From: an uncultured Clostridia bacterium
GTDB lineage: Bacteria; Bacillota; Clostridia; Saccharofermentanales; Saccharofermentanaceae
Assembly (NCBI GenBank): GCA_946407705.1
Contig: CAMJPC010000003.1
Coordinates: 1-64,000 of the forward strand
Direction of reading: 5' to 3'
Length of the DNA stretch: 64,000 bases
Every line of letters starts with the position of its first letter. The stretch's first letter is position 1. The position numbers and the translations under genes were made by a program. Below, piece after piece: positions 1-9,191 of the stretch. Below the pieces are notes generated by a model. That model did no database searches and had not been told where the DNA came from. It worked only from the letters and a program-made list of their open reading frames with translations.

Positions 1-3000
1 TCCTGATACCGTTACGTCTGTATTGGTCGTTGACTTCGTTACAACTCCGTCCTTGACCGTGAATGTCGTTGTCGTGATCGTCTTATATCCGGTAGGTGCT
101 GCCTCTTCTTCCAGCGTGTATGTGCCGTTGGGAAGCTCGATCGCAAACTGCGTGCTTGCGGTATCCCAGGTGATAGACTTCTTGTCCGTTCCAACCTGGA
201 CATTGGTTCCGCCAGTATGGCTCATTGTGCTGAAGTCGATGCCTGCGTCTGTAGAGCTAAGCTTCATGGACGCGCCTGTAAGCTCGTTGCTTCCTCCGCC
301 CATTACCTTCTTACTGAACTTAACTTCAGTAGGCGTATGATCCGTATAGTTATTGACAGAAACCGAGACATCAAAATCTGTTCCTGTCGGAAGCGTTACC
401 GCACTCTGCTTGTTAGGATCTGTTACTGTAATCTTCCAATGATCGTCAACGGTAACCGTAAGCGGCTGGATACCGGTAAAGCCATCCGGAACGCTTGTTT
501 CCGTCAGTGTATATGTTCCTATATGGAGATTCTTCCATACATATCCAGAATCGTGCTCTTCACTGAATCCATCAGTTCCGGTAAGTTTGAACTTTGCATT
601 TCCGGTATGCGCAGCAGAATTGGTAGTATTAGTATAGTAGTATTTTTTAGATACAGTTAAGCTATTAAATGTATCTACATCGTTTGCAAATCCTGCGAAA
701 CCTGCCTGATGGATCTGTTTACCATCATTTTCAAAACCCTTGGCAACGACACTACCATCATGTGTAGATTCAATATAGACGTTTGAACCCGGTGCAAGTA
801 TCGTACCAAGTTGTCCCGATGCGGCTCCAAGGAATCTAACATTTTCTATGTCCTTATCGAAGTTAATCATAATATGTTTTGCTGCACTGAGCGTTTCCGA
901 CGTTTTTTCCGGAGAACCGACAGAATTGTAACAAAGCATATTTGCATCACTGCGGTTTATTATGACTGTTCCTTTTCCGTTAGCTGCTGTATCGATAACA
1001 TTGATGATAACCGAAGCTTCCGAATTCGCGGGAGAAACGAAATTAAAAGCGCTTGAATTCAACTGATCTTCCGTAAGATCAATATAGTTCACACCTTTGT
1101 GCAGATAGAAAGTCAGTTTGCCGTTTATTAACTGACCGTCTGAGAATCTAAGATCATCTTTGCTGTAAAACTTCTCGGACCATCCGCCGATTTTTTCCAA
1201 AACCTTAGCAAAATTAATGGTATTTGAAGCCTGAGTAATCGAAGCACCGTTGGTAATATCACCTACTTCTTGTCCTTTTACGAGGATTTCTCCTGTACTC
1301 TTAGAAACAATGAACTCAGCTTTTCCGTTGCCGGCTTCTGCTGGGGTAAGAGGAATTTCATTACCATTAATCGTAATCTTATAGTGATTGTCATCGATCT
1401 TCTCAGGTCTTATATAAAGAAGATCAGTTCCTAAATAGAATGGCGCTTTTCCCAGACTATTCTGCTTAAATAGCTCTTTTGAAACAAGATTAGGTTTAGT
1501 ACTGATCTTGTTAAAGTAAAAGTAGAATTGTCCCTGTGCATTTTCATATATGAGGTTTGACAGCGACAGATCCATGACATCATTACAATTTCTGATAAGA
1601 GTGTCAGCTGCAACCGTTCCTTCCATATGGTTTGAGTGTGTGTAATTCTCAACAAAAACACAGAATCCATTTGCACTATGGAATAGCTGTGCAGCACTGT
1701 GATCAAGAGTAAAATCGTCCAACGAGTTGATCCTGAATCTCTTGCCGTTATCGTCTTTACCAGTAGAAGCTTTCATCTGGCATGTGGTTGCAAGACCGTC
1801 AAGATCGTTAGCTACAACCTTGCCGGCGAGGATCGAAGCAGCCTCAGAAGTGGAACTTGCAACGATATAGTAATCAACGGCTGAACCGTAGTTGGACTTG
1901 GGAAGCTTAACGCCCTTGTCGTCCATGGCGCCTGCAGTGAGAACTCCTTTGATGCCTGCGGGAATGTACTTAGAAGCATCAGTACCGTTGTTACCTGCTG
2001 AAGCTACAACCTTGATGCCCTTGGAGACTGCCTCTTTTACAAGAGACTTGAAAGCATCGTACTGGCCGAGATCCCTGAGGGAGATAGCCATGAGGATAAC
2101 GTCGCACTTTGCATCGATGGCATACTGGAGAGCTGCGTAAACGTCAGCGACCTTACCGTCACCGTTATCGTCGATAGCCTTGATGGAAATGATGTAAGCG
2201 TCATCACTCTGTGCAAGAACGTTAGAAGCCATTGCTGTTCCGTGGCCGTTCTTGTCTGCACCGTTGTCACCTACTACGGAGATCTTCTCGTTAGCGAGAG
2301 ATGAACCCGTGTCGATGATGGCGACCTTTGTCTTAGCGTTGGGATTTACCTTAACGTCGTTTGCGATGAACTTGCCGCCGCAGAGCTCGACGCTGCCGTC
2401 GATACTGTAGCTGATGTCATTGCGGTCAAGGTAATTGACAGCATTGCTGTAGTTTTCGATGCCGTCGAAAACGAGAACATATGAACCGTCATAGAAGACA
2501 CCGCTGGCGCCTTTAAGAGAGGAAAGATCCTTGTTGGTGTCAATGATAAGTCTGTATTTTGCAGGGAGGGAAGCTACGAGCTTGAGGAACTGCTCAGCAT
2601 CGGAAGCGGTCGTGATATTGCTTTCGGGAGCGGTTTCAGATGTTTCAGAAGATTCTGAAGACTCGGAAGTCTCCGACGTCTCTTCAGAAGGAGCGGTCGT
2701 TTCCTCAGAAGATTCGGAAGATTCGGAAGTCTCAGCCGGTTCAGAAGGCTCCGCAGCATCGGTTGTCTCGGAAGTCTCTGATGTCTCGGTATTCTTGGAA
2801 GTCTCAGAAGGAGCCTGTTCCTTGGTCTCTTCTGAAGTCTCAGCCGTGGTCTCAGAAGGAGCAGCAGTCTCGGGAGCTTCAGTTTCAGAAGTAGCGGCTG
2901 TCTCAGTCGCCTTTGTTTCTTCTGTCTCCTTGGCAGGCTTTGTCTCTGCCGGAGTCTCCTTGGTTTCTGAAGCCTTGGTTTCTGAAGCCTTGGTCTCAGT

Positions 3001-3375
3001 TGCCTTTGTCTCGGTTGCTTTTGTTTCAGCAGCCTTGGTCTCGGCAGCCTTTGCTTCAGTCGCTTTGGTTTCAGCAGCCTTGGGCTCCGTTACCTTTGCC
3101 TCGGTAGCCTTTGTTTCAACTGCCTTGGTTTCTTCAGTTTTAGGCTCCGCAGCCTTGGTCTCTTTCGCTTTGGTACTCTTCTTTTCCGATGCCGCCTTAG
3201 TTTCCTTAGGTGCCTCTGTCTCTTTGGACTCAGGCGCCTTAGTCTCTACAGCTACATCTGAATTACCTTCAGAAGCCGTAGCGTGTACGCTGTACAGCAT
3301 TGAAGGTGACAACAGTGCCACTACAAGTACTGCCACAACAAAAGCCGAAAACCGCTTAACTCCCGCTCTACCCAT
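1..3375 (-). CDS. Secreted subtilisin-like (S8) protease/adhesin, C-terminus beyond the window
   Basis: An open frame of 1125 codons runs from ATG 3375 to the left edge without a stop. That ATG is chosen over the in-frame ATG at 3396 because AAGGGGG lies just upstream of it. Order of parts: signal peptide (~1-38); a linker rich in Thr, Glu, Lys, Ser and Ala (~45-250); a compact S8 catalytic region with D355 in VAIIDTG, H378 in NGHGTAMA, an ASAGNNG oxyanion-type Asn motif and S510 in STSEAA; then, near 770-895, a segment resembling the choice-of-anchor A adhesin domain (GTILAPGSNVYIES); then two SpaA/Cna_B-like folds (~926-966 and ~1011-1106, with YTLTET and YTLEEEAAPTGY strands). The triad and fold calls are family inference from motifs. 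A sortase signal would lie outside the window. Likely a cell-surface protease/adhesin; substrate unknown. Confidence 0.82.
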   Translation of the reverse strand, partial: MGRAGVKRFSAFVVAVLVVALLSPSMLYSVHATASEGNSDVAVETKAPESKETEAPKETKAASEKKSTKAKETKAAEPKTEETKAVETKATEAKVTEPKAAETKATEAKAAETKAAETKATETKATETKASETKASETKETPAETKPAKETEETKATETAATSETEAPETAAPSETTAETSEETKEQAPSETSKNTETSETSETTDAAEPSEPAETSESSESSEETTAPSEETSETSESSESSETSETAPESNITTASDAEQFLKLVASLPAKYRLIIDTNKDLSSLKGASGVFYDGSYVLVFDGIENYSNAVNYLDRNDISYSIDGSVELCGGKFIANDVKVNPNAKTKVAIIDTGSSLANEKISVVGDNGADKNGHGTAMASNVLAQSDDAYIISIKAIDDNGDGKVADVYAALQYAIDAKCDVILMAISLRDLGQYDAFKSLVKEAVSKGIKVVASAGNNGTDASKYIPAGIKGVLTAGAMDDKGVKLPKSNYGSAVDYYIVASSTSEAASILAGKVVANDLDGLATTCQMKASTGKDDNGKRFRINSLDDFTLDHSAAQLFHSANGFCVFVENYTHSNHMEGTVAADTLIRNCNDVMDLSLSNLIYENAQGQFYFYFNKISTKPNLVSKELFKQNSLGKAPFYLGTDLLYIRPEKIDDNHYKITINGNEIPLTPAEAGNGKAEFIVSKSTGEILVKGQEVGDITNGASITQASNTINFAKVLEKIGGWSEKFYSKDDLRFSDGQLINGKLTFYLHKGVNYIDLTEDQLNSSAFNFVSPANSEASVIINVIDTAANGKGTVIINRSDANMLCYNSVGSPEKTSETLSAAKHIMINFDKDIENVRFLGAASGQLGTILAPGSNVYIESTHDGSVVAKGFENDGKQIHQAGFAGFANDVDTFNSLTVSKKYYYTNTTNSAAHTGNAKFKLTGTDGFSEEHDSGYVWKNLHIGTYTLTETSVPDGFTGIQPLTVTVDDHWKITVTDPNKQSAVTLPTGTDFDVSVSVNNYTDHTPTEVKFSKKVMGGGSNELTGASMKLSSTDAGIDFSTMSHTGGTNVQVGTDKKSITWDTASTQFAIELPNGTYTLEEEAAPTGYKTITTTTFTVKDGVVTKSTTNTDVTVSG

Positions 3376-3414
3376 AGTTTCCCCCTTGAAACTCATATAG
3401 TTATATAAATTATT

Positions 3415-3442
3415 AATATACTACGGGTTTTTCAAACTTCAA
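3415..3442 (-). promoter_or_regulatory. Probable promoter of the surface protease gene
   Basis: On the minus strand TTGAAG (3442-3437) is followed after 16 bp by TATATT (3420-3415), 40 bp before ATG 3375. The upstream DNA to about 3500 is A/T-rich and otherwise featureless apart from a short AAGCAT/ATGCTT inverted repeat. Confidence 0.5.
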
Positions 3443-3513
3443 CTTTTTTTAAGCATTTTTATTGGTTTTTGATGCTTTTATCACGAATTTGACCTGCTAG
3501 TAACCAAAATGAA

Positions 3514-3541
3514 ACAGCCCCGTTCCTGAGAACGGGGCTGT
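3514..3541 (-). terminator. Rho-independent terminator of the glycogen operon
   Basis: A perfect 11-bp stem (ACAGCCCCGTT / AACGGGGCTGT) with a 6-nt loop lies 20 bp past the stop of the last gene. On the minus strand it is followed by TTTCATTTT. Confidence 0.85.
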
Positions 3542-3561
3542 GAGCGTCGGGATCATTACCG

Positions 3562-5328
3562 TCAATTTCCGAACAGATAGTACAGAATGATGAAGGCCAG
3601 GATGACAAGCGCGATGGTAAGGATAACCTTCGGCACGGATATCGGAGACTTGCCTGCTATCTTACCTGTCTGGCCGTTTACGACGAAATTGAAGACCTGG
3701 CCGTTAAACTTGTAATTAGCGATCCAGATGGGCGCCAGGACGTACTTGAAAGTAACTTTCGCAAAGTCCGTGTTAAAGTCTACCTTCTCGACAGTATCAG
3801 CGAACTGCTTCTTCCTCTCATACTGACCGATCTCAGTCTTCAGCGTATTCTTGATCTGGTTCTTCGCGATCTGCCAGCCGTCGTCGAGACCGACCGTGTA
3901 TCTTTCGGCAAGGAAGCCTGCAATGAACTCGGGAGAATAAGGACGGATCTTCTTGAAATCAAAGTTCTTTACGGCATTGATATAAGGATTGTCCGTCTTC
4001 TTGCTCGCATATACGAGTTCATCGTCAACGAACTTCTCATAGATGCCTGAGAAGCTCTTATACTCGTAATAAGTCTCTGTCTCGCCCTTGGAATTGGTCC
4101 TCTCATGTCTGTAACCGAGCTTGACCATATAAGGTGAGGTCGTCTGTGAATCGTATGTCCAGAACGGGAGATATACGCCGCTGAAGTTCTTTGCCTCGCA
4201 AGACTTTTTCGCTGCGTTCGGAGCGAAGAACTTGCCCTTGATCCAGCTCTTGAAAAGCTGGGAAGCTTTCTGCTGCGAGATCTCGAAAGGAACTACTCCG
4301 CCCGGAGCCATGCAGTCTGCCTGGTCGTCAACAGGCATAACCTGTGTGGATCCGCAGTAAGGGCAGCAGGAAGCGGTATCCGTAGCATCGAAAACAGTGG
4401 TGGCGCCGCAGTTCTTACAGGTAAGGGACTTTCTTGCCTGACCCCAGTCGATGCTGGCTCTCTGCGTGGCCGTCGTGAAATCGATCTCTTCAACGTCCTT
4501 GGCTACCTCTTCAGGCTTCGGGAGAGTCCTGGAATAACCGCAGAACTTACATGTCATTGAAAGCGTCTCAGGATCGTAAGTGACCGTCGCACCGCATCCG
4601 GGACACTTCTTATCCGTGGATTCCATCGTGCTTCCGACAGCAACCTCGTTGCCTTCAGCGTCAATATATGTCTTTGCTGCTGCCTGTGCGGGAGCGGGAA
4701 CGGCTGCTGCTGCGCAGACTTCGATAGGATCGAACAATCCGTCAGGACCGACGGGATAATTGGAGATCATGCAGCGCTGCCAGAGATAAACACGCTGATT
4801 CCAGTCGTTGATGAGCTTATTCTTTACGACCGCCGTATCCTCTGCCGCTTTCTTTGCATTACCTGCAGCAACGCCTGCAGCCTGCATCTGTTCCTTCTGT
4901 CCGAGCTTGTCGAACTTCATGACGTCACGGCTCTTCTGCTCCTGAACAGACTTGGCTTGAGCTATCTCGACATCAAGCTGACGGATCTTGCCGTTGACGG
5001 CAGCCTGCTCGATCGTGAACTGCTGGGCAAAATCAGGATGCTGTTCAAACCAGTCTGCGGTTACTGAAGCAGCCTTTTGTGTAAGCTCGGAATCGGGTGT
5101 CTGCGTATCGATCGCGGGAGCTCCCTCCGGATGCTGCGAAAGGTAATTCATAACGATCGTCTGCTGAGCGGAAGCGACTCTCTGTTTGAAGGAATCCGCC
5201 ATCTCACCTTTGGTGATGTTCAAGGATTCCTCAGGGGTCATGTAGATGTAAAGGCCCTGTCTTGCTGCGTCCGTAGCAGCAATGGGTGCACCGGGTAATG
5301 AACGTTTCACTTGATCATTCTCTGCCAT
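3562..5328 (-). CDS. YdjG-like TFIIB-type zinc-ribbon protein with C-terminal membrane anchor
   Basis: 588 residues. The first ~200 are Gln/Ala/Lys-rich and probably helical or coiled. Two C4 zinc ribbons follow: CPGCGATV...CKFCG near residue 242 and CKNCGATT...CCPYCG near 303. A conserved region contains GVYLPFWTYD and KYVLAPIWIANY, and one hydrophobic segment (~565-585) ends the protein. It is clearly paralogous to the protein at 47551-48852, which shares GVYVP[FY]W, KYVLAPIWI and NGQTG but has a much shorter N-terminus. From memory, the family resembles Bacillus YdjG, part of a PspA/YdjGHI membrane-stress complex; that link is inference. It is the last gene of the glycogen operon, 53 bp after the GH13 gene, and may only share its transcription. 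Confidence 0.72.
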   Translation of the reverse strand: MAENDQVKRSLPGAPIAATDAARQGLYIYMTPEESLNITKGEMADSFKQRVASAQQTIVMNYLSQHPEGAPAIDTQTPDSELTQKAASVTADWFEQHPDFAQQFTIEQAAVNGKIRQLDVEIAQAKSVQEQKSRDVMKFDKLGQKEQMQAAGVAAGNAKKAAEDTAVVKNKLINDWNQRVYLWQRCMISNYPVGPDGLFDPIEVCAAAAVPAPAQAAAKTYIDAEGNEVAVGSTMESTDKKCPGCGATVTYDPETLSMTCKFCGYSRTLPKPEEVAKDVEEIDFTTATQRASIDWGQARKSLTCKNCGATTVFDATDTASCCPYCGSTQVMPVDDQADCMAPGGVVPFEISQQKASQLFKSWIKGKFFAPNAAKKSCEAKNFSGVYLPFWTYDSQTTSPYMVKLGYRHERTNSKGETETYYEYKSFSGIYEKFVDDELVYASKKTDNPYINAVKNFDFKKIRPYSPEFIAGFLAERYTVGLDDGWQIAKNQIKNTLKTEIGQYERKKQFADTVEKVDFNTDFAKVTFKYVLAPIWIANYKFNGQVFNFVVNGQTGKIAGKSPISVPKVILTIALVILAFIILYYLFGN

Positions 5329-5381
5329 ATATAGTTCTCCCCTTATTTAATTTGGTTGTAGTTTATCACAAATATATGCCT

Positions 5382-7514
5382 TTAAAAAATGACAAAAGCA
5401 ACCGAATACGGCTTGAGGCCAATGCTCAGCGAAGTGTTTTCGACGCCTCCGAAAACAAGGTTGTCCGAAAGCGGCGGATGCTTGCCGTCAGTTATCTTGG
5501 AGACTTCAACTCCTGCAAAACTGTCTGAAACCTTAATGTACAAAGGATCCTCAGAACGGTTCATCGCGAGTACGATCTTCCTTGCGCCGGTTCCCTGATG
5601 TCCGAAATAGTCTCTTCCCTCCGACAGATATCTTTCGAAAACGAAAGCGCCCTCATCGGTCAGGAGCGTCTTATAGAAGCCCGTACGCAGGCACGTGTGG
5701 ACTTTTCGTAACCCTCCGATCCTCTTGAAGAAAGCGAGATTTGCGCTTTGCTTCGCCGTAAGCCGGTTCCACGGATACGTCCTTCTGTTGAAAGGATCCT
5801 TATAGCCCTGCATCAGGACTTCGTCGCCGTAGTACAGGCACGAAGCACCGATGTACGCGTTCTGGAAAGCATAAGCCATCCTGGCGAGAGCAGCGCATCT
5901 GTCGTAATCCGCGGGATCGACCTTAAAGCCGCGCTGGATCTCCCTGTCATCGGTCTCGCAAGGCTTTCCGAGCATCGTCATGATACGCGGAACATCGTGC
6001 GATGACACCAGGTTCATCATGCAGTAATATGCCTCATCCGGATATCTCTCACGGAAGCCTTCAAATCTTGAATCAGCGACTTGCGCGGAAATGTAACCGC
6101 AAAGGTAATCCAGAAGTATGTGCCTGAATGTGTAGCCCATCACGGAGTCGTGCGTGTTTCCGAGCATGAAATCACGGTAAGAACCGTAGCTGCACTTGTT
6201 GGAAGCATCCTCCCAGACCTCGCCGACTAACATTCCCTCGCCGTTTGTCTTGGCCTTGAGGGTGGATCTCATCTGTCTTATAAAACTGTCAGGGAGCTCA
6301 TCCGAGACATCGAGCCTGAAGCCGTCAGCGCCTCTGGATGTCCATGTGTCCACCACTCCCTTTTCACCGAAGATGAAGTTCCTGTATGAGAGATCGTCTT
6401 CATTTACGTTCGGAAGATCCGGGAATCCCCACCATGAATCGTAATTGATGTTACCGTCTTCATTACGGTAAAGGTTGTACCAGGAGCGGTAACGGCTTTC
6501 CGTGCCGTCCCTGAAAGCCTCGTAAGCACCTTCACTTCCGTAGCGGCCGAACTTGTCGAAATAGATCGAATCAGCACCCGTGTGGCTGAAAACGCCGTCA
6601 AGTATTATCTTGATCCCGGCGGCCTCAGCCTCGCTTGAAAGCTCGTTAAACGCGGTAATGCCGCCGAGCATCGGATCGACATTAAGGTAATTCGCGGTAT
6701 CGTAGCGGTGAGATGACCTTGCCTCGAAGATCGGGTTCATGTAGAGAATGTTGATCCCGAGTTCTTTCAGATAAGGAAGTTTCTCCTTGATGCCTTTCAG
6801 CGATCCGCCGTAGAAATCGCAGGCAAGGTAACCGGTCTCGGGCTTGCCGTAGATATCTACATCCTCATCCCAGTCTTCGTGATAGACACGCTCGGGCCTG
6901 GGATTGGCGTTCTTCATCGCTTCAACTGAGAACATGGAATCACGCGCAAATCTGTCAGGGAATATCTGATAGATGTTGGCACCCTTCATGTAATCAGGCG
7001 TATGGAAATCCTTGTTATAAACGGTTATCTGGAACGCGAAAGGATACTTGTCCTCATCGGGACCGACGCGGGGAGGCTCATGGTAGATCGTTCCCTCACC
7101 GTTTGCGGTGTCAGATGCGGCACCGTAATAGAGCGTAAACTCGGGTGCCGTTTCGGTCGAATCCTCAGGACATTTCCATACGAGCCATTCAGGAAGATCG
7201 GGGCTGTCGCCTGCGATCTTAAATCTGAACCAGTAGAAAAGTATCGAAGGCTCGTGGGGCATCATGAGATCGACGTGATACCTCGAAGAACCCGCAACAC
7301 GGTACATCGGTTCCTCATGATAAGAAAAAGAATACAATCCGTAGGTATAGCAGAGCGTTACGCCCGTGGCCTCTCTGAAGCAGTCAAAAAACAACTCCGT
7401 ATGGGAATCCGCAGGCCTTGCCCCGAAAGGCGTCCTGTACTCAGGAAGGCGCGATGCATGAATGCACCGCGCCTGTGTTGTTACGTTAAGTTCGTCTGTC
7501 CCGTGGGACTCCAT
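5382..7514 (-). CDS. GH13 alpha-amylase-family enzyme (neopullulanase/maltodextrin-hydrolase type), cytoplasmic
   Basis: 710 residues without a signal peptide. An N-terminal beta-rich region (~1-170) resembles the CBM34/CBM48-type domain of neopullulanases. The (beta/alpha)8 barrel shows all GH13 regions: DGVFSHTG, GFRLDVSDE (nucleophile D402), VGEVWED (acid/base E432) and SSHDVPR (D507). It probably hydrolyses or debranches alpha-1,4/1,6-glucan inside the cell, so the operon encodes glycogen turnover as well as synthesis. Its ATG overlaps the glgA stop as TGATG, implying translational coupling. Exact specificity (pullulan, cyclodextrin or maltodextrin) cannot be read from sequence. Confidence 0.88.
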   Translation of the reverse strand: MESHGTDELNVTTQARCIHASRLPEYRTPFGARPADSHTELFFDCFREATGVTLCYTYGLYSFSYHEEPMYRVAGSSRYHVDLMMPHEPSILFYWFRFKIAGDSPDLPEWLVWKCPEDSTETAPEFTLYYGAASDTANGEGTIYHEPPRVGPDEDKYPFAFQITVYNKDFHTPDYMKGANIYQIFPDRFARDSMFSVEAMKNANPRPERVYHEDWDEDVDIYGKPETGYLACDFYGGSLKGIKEKLPYLKELGINILYMNPIFEARSSHRYDTANYLNVDPMLGGITAFNELSSEAEAAGIKIILDGVFSHTGADSIYFDKFGRYGSEGAYEAFRDGTESRYRSWYNLYRNEDGNINYDSWWGFPDLPNVNEDDLSYRNFIFGEKGVVDTWTSRGADGFRLDVSDELPDSFIRQMRSTLKAKTNGEGMLVGEVWEDASNKCSYGSYRDFMLGNTHDSVMGYTFRHILLDYLCGYISAQVADSRFEGFRERYPDEAYYCMMNLVSSHDVPRIMTMLGKPCETDDREIQRGFKVDPADYDRCAALARMAYAFQNAYIGASCLYYGDEVLMQGYKDPFNRRTYPWNRLTAKQSANLAFFKRIGGLRKVHTCLRTGFYKTLLTDEGAFVFERYLSEGRDYFGHQGTGARKIVLAMNRSEDPLYIKVSDSFAGVEVSKITDGKHPPLSDNLVFGGVENTSLSIGLKPYSVAFVIF

Positions 7515-9190
7515 CAGCCCTTCTTCTCCTCGGTCTTACCTTCTGTTTTCACTTCAGGCTTCTTTTCGACAGGCTTCTTTTCGGCCGGCTTCTTGGCAGC
7601 CGGTTTCTTTGAAGCGGGCTTTTTAGCTGCAGGCTTGGCAGCCTTCTTCTCAGCCGGCTTGGATTCCTTTGCCTGAGGCTTCTTCTCAGCCTTGGGAGCC
7701 TTCTGCTCTACGGGAGCTTCTTCCTTGGGCATCGCGATGCCGGTGATGAGTGAATAGAGGCCGGCGTACTCGCCTGCACTCTTCTTCCATGAGTAATCAC
7801 CCTTCATACCTGCCTTGATGAGCTTGTCCCAAACGTCCTTGTGATGACGGTAGAGATCAGCCGCATACTTTGTTACGAACAGGAACTCGTGAGCGTTGAT
7901 GTTTGCAAACGAGAAGCCGTTACCTTCGCCCGTATACTCGTTGTAAGGCGTGACAGTGTCCTTGAGACCGCCTGTCTCACGGACTACGGGGATCGTGCCG
8001 TAAGCCATCGAAACGAGCTGTGAGAGTCCGCAGGGTTCGAAAAGGCTAGGCATCAGGAAGATGTCCGCACCTGCATAGATCGTATGAGCGAGACCGCTGT
8101 CAAAGTCGATGCATGCGCACATCTTGCCGTGGTTGCGGTTTGCGATGTCGGTAAGAGCTCTCTCGTAGTAAGGATCGCCTGTACCGAGGATTACTATCTG
8201 CATTCCGTCGTAGAGCATTTCCTCAAGAACGTAAAGCAGGAGATCCAGGCCCTTCTGGTCAACGAGACGTGAGATCATGGCGCAGAGAGGCGCACCAGGA
8301 TTGACTTCGAGGCCTAGCTGTTCCTGAAGTGATTTCTTGCAGGCAGCCTTACCCTTCTGGTAATCCTTGATCGAATACTTCATGGGTATCTTGTTGTCAA
8401 CTGAAGGATCGTACTCCTGCTCGTTGATTCCGTTAAGGATGCCGGATACCTTGTAAGCGTACTTCTGGAGCGTTCCGTTCAGACCTTCACCGTAATAGTC
8501 GGTCATGATCTCATACGCATATGTGGGAGAAACCGTGGTTACGGAATTCGAGAAAACGATGCCGGCCTTCATGAAGTTGATGGCCTTGTCCTTGATGCAG
8601 AAATCGTCTCTCAGATACTCATCAGGAAGATCGAGCATCTCGCGGACAACATCAGTTGAATGAACGCCCTGATACTTCAGGTTGTGGATCGTGTAAACGG
8701 TCTGTACGTCATTGTGATATCCGTGCTTCTTGAAGTGGCAGTCGAGCAGCATGGGCATCATGCCGGTCTGCCAGTCGTTGCAGTGCAGAACGTTAGGCTC
8801 GAAGTTCATGAAGTCGCCCATGAAATCGAGGACTGCGCGCTGATAGAAGCAATAACGCTCGATATCGAAAACGTAATCGACATAGATCTGGTCAAAGTTG
8901 AAATAGTACTCATTGTCGACGAAGTAGAACGTGACTCCGTTCATCTCCATTGAGAACAGACCCGCATAGAGTGAACGCCAGCCCATATGGACCATTTTCC
9001 ATCCAAGGAACTGGAGTCTGTCGTTATACTTAACCTTGATCTTCTTGTACAACGGAATGATGACGCGCGCGTCAACGCCCTGCTTGTTCAATTCAACGGG
9101 AAGGCTTCCTACAACGTCAGCAAGACCTCCGACTTTAACAAACGGGCTGCACTCGGATGAAGCGAGTAAAACTTTGATCGTCTTTTCCAT
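7514..9190 (-). CDS. glgA: Glycogen synthase with a Lys/Ala/Pro-rich C-terminal tail
   Basis: Transfers glucose from ADP-glucose to growing alpha-1,4-glucan (GT5). The N-terminus has the ADP-glucose motif KVGGLADVVGSLP, and the C-terminal GT-B half has EPCGLSQLVSMAYGTIPVVRETGGLKDTV. Core enzyme is residues 1-~486, a normal length. Residues ~487-558 form an extra tail of KKPA/AKKPA/EKKP units with many Lys, some Glu and no predicted fold, which is not usual for GlgA. The gene starts 1 bp after glgD stops, with AGGGAG inside the glgD end as ribosome binding site. A similar tail is found on GlgB in the same operon. Confidence 0.96.
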   Translation of the reverse strand: MEKTIKVLLASSECSPFVKVGGLADVVGSLPVELNKQGVDARVIIPLYKKIKVKYNDRLQFLGWKMVHMGWRSLYAGLFSMEMNGVTFYFVDNEYYFNFDQIYVDYVFDIERYCFYQRAVLDFMGDFMNFEPNVLHCNDWQTGMMPMLLDCHFKKHGYHNDVQTVYTIHNLKYQGVHSTDVVREMLDLPDEYLRDDFCIKDKAINFMKAGIVFSNSVTTVSPTYAYEIMTDYYGEGLNGTLQKYAYKVSGILNGINEQEYDPSVDNKIPMKYSIKDYQKGKAACKKSLQEQLGLEVNPGAPLCAMISRLVDQKGLDLLLYVLEEMLYDGMQIVILGTGDPYYERALTDIANRNHGKMCACIDFDSGLAHTIYAGADIFLMPSLFEPCGLSQLVSMAYGTIPVVRETGGLKDTVTPYNEYTGEGNGFSFANINAHEFLFVTKYAADLYRHHKDVWDKLIKAGMKGDYSWKKSAGEYAGLYSLITGIAMPKEEAPVEQKAPKAEKKPQAKESKPAEKKAAKPAAKKPASKKPAAKKPAEKKPVEKKPEVKTEGKTEEKKG

Positions 9191-9191
9191 A

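Noticed and set aside
2531..3400. Long plus-strand open frame (289 codons) rich in Ser, Val and Ala opposite the protease linker
   Set aside because: It is the mirror of the Thr/Glu/Lys repeats of the minus-strand gene, which has signal peptide, ribosome binding site and domains; the plus frame has none.
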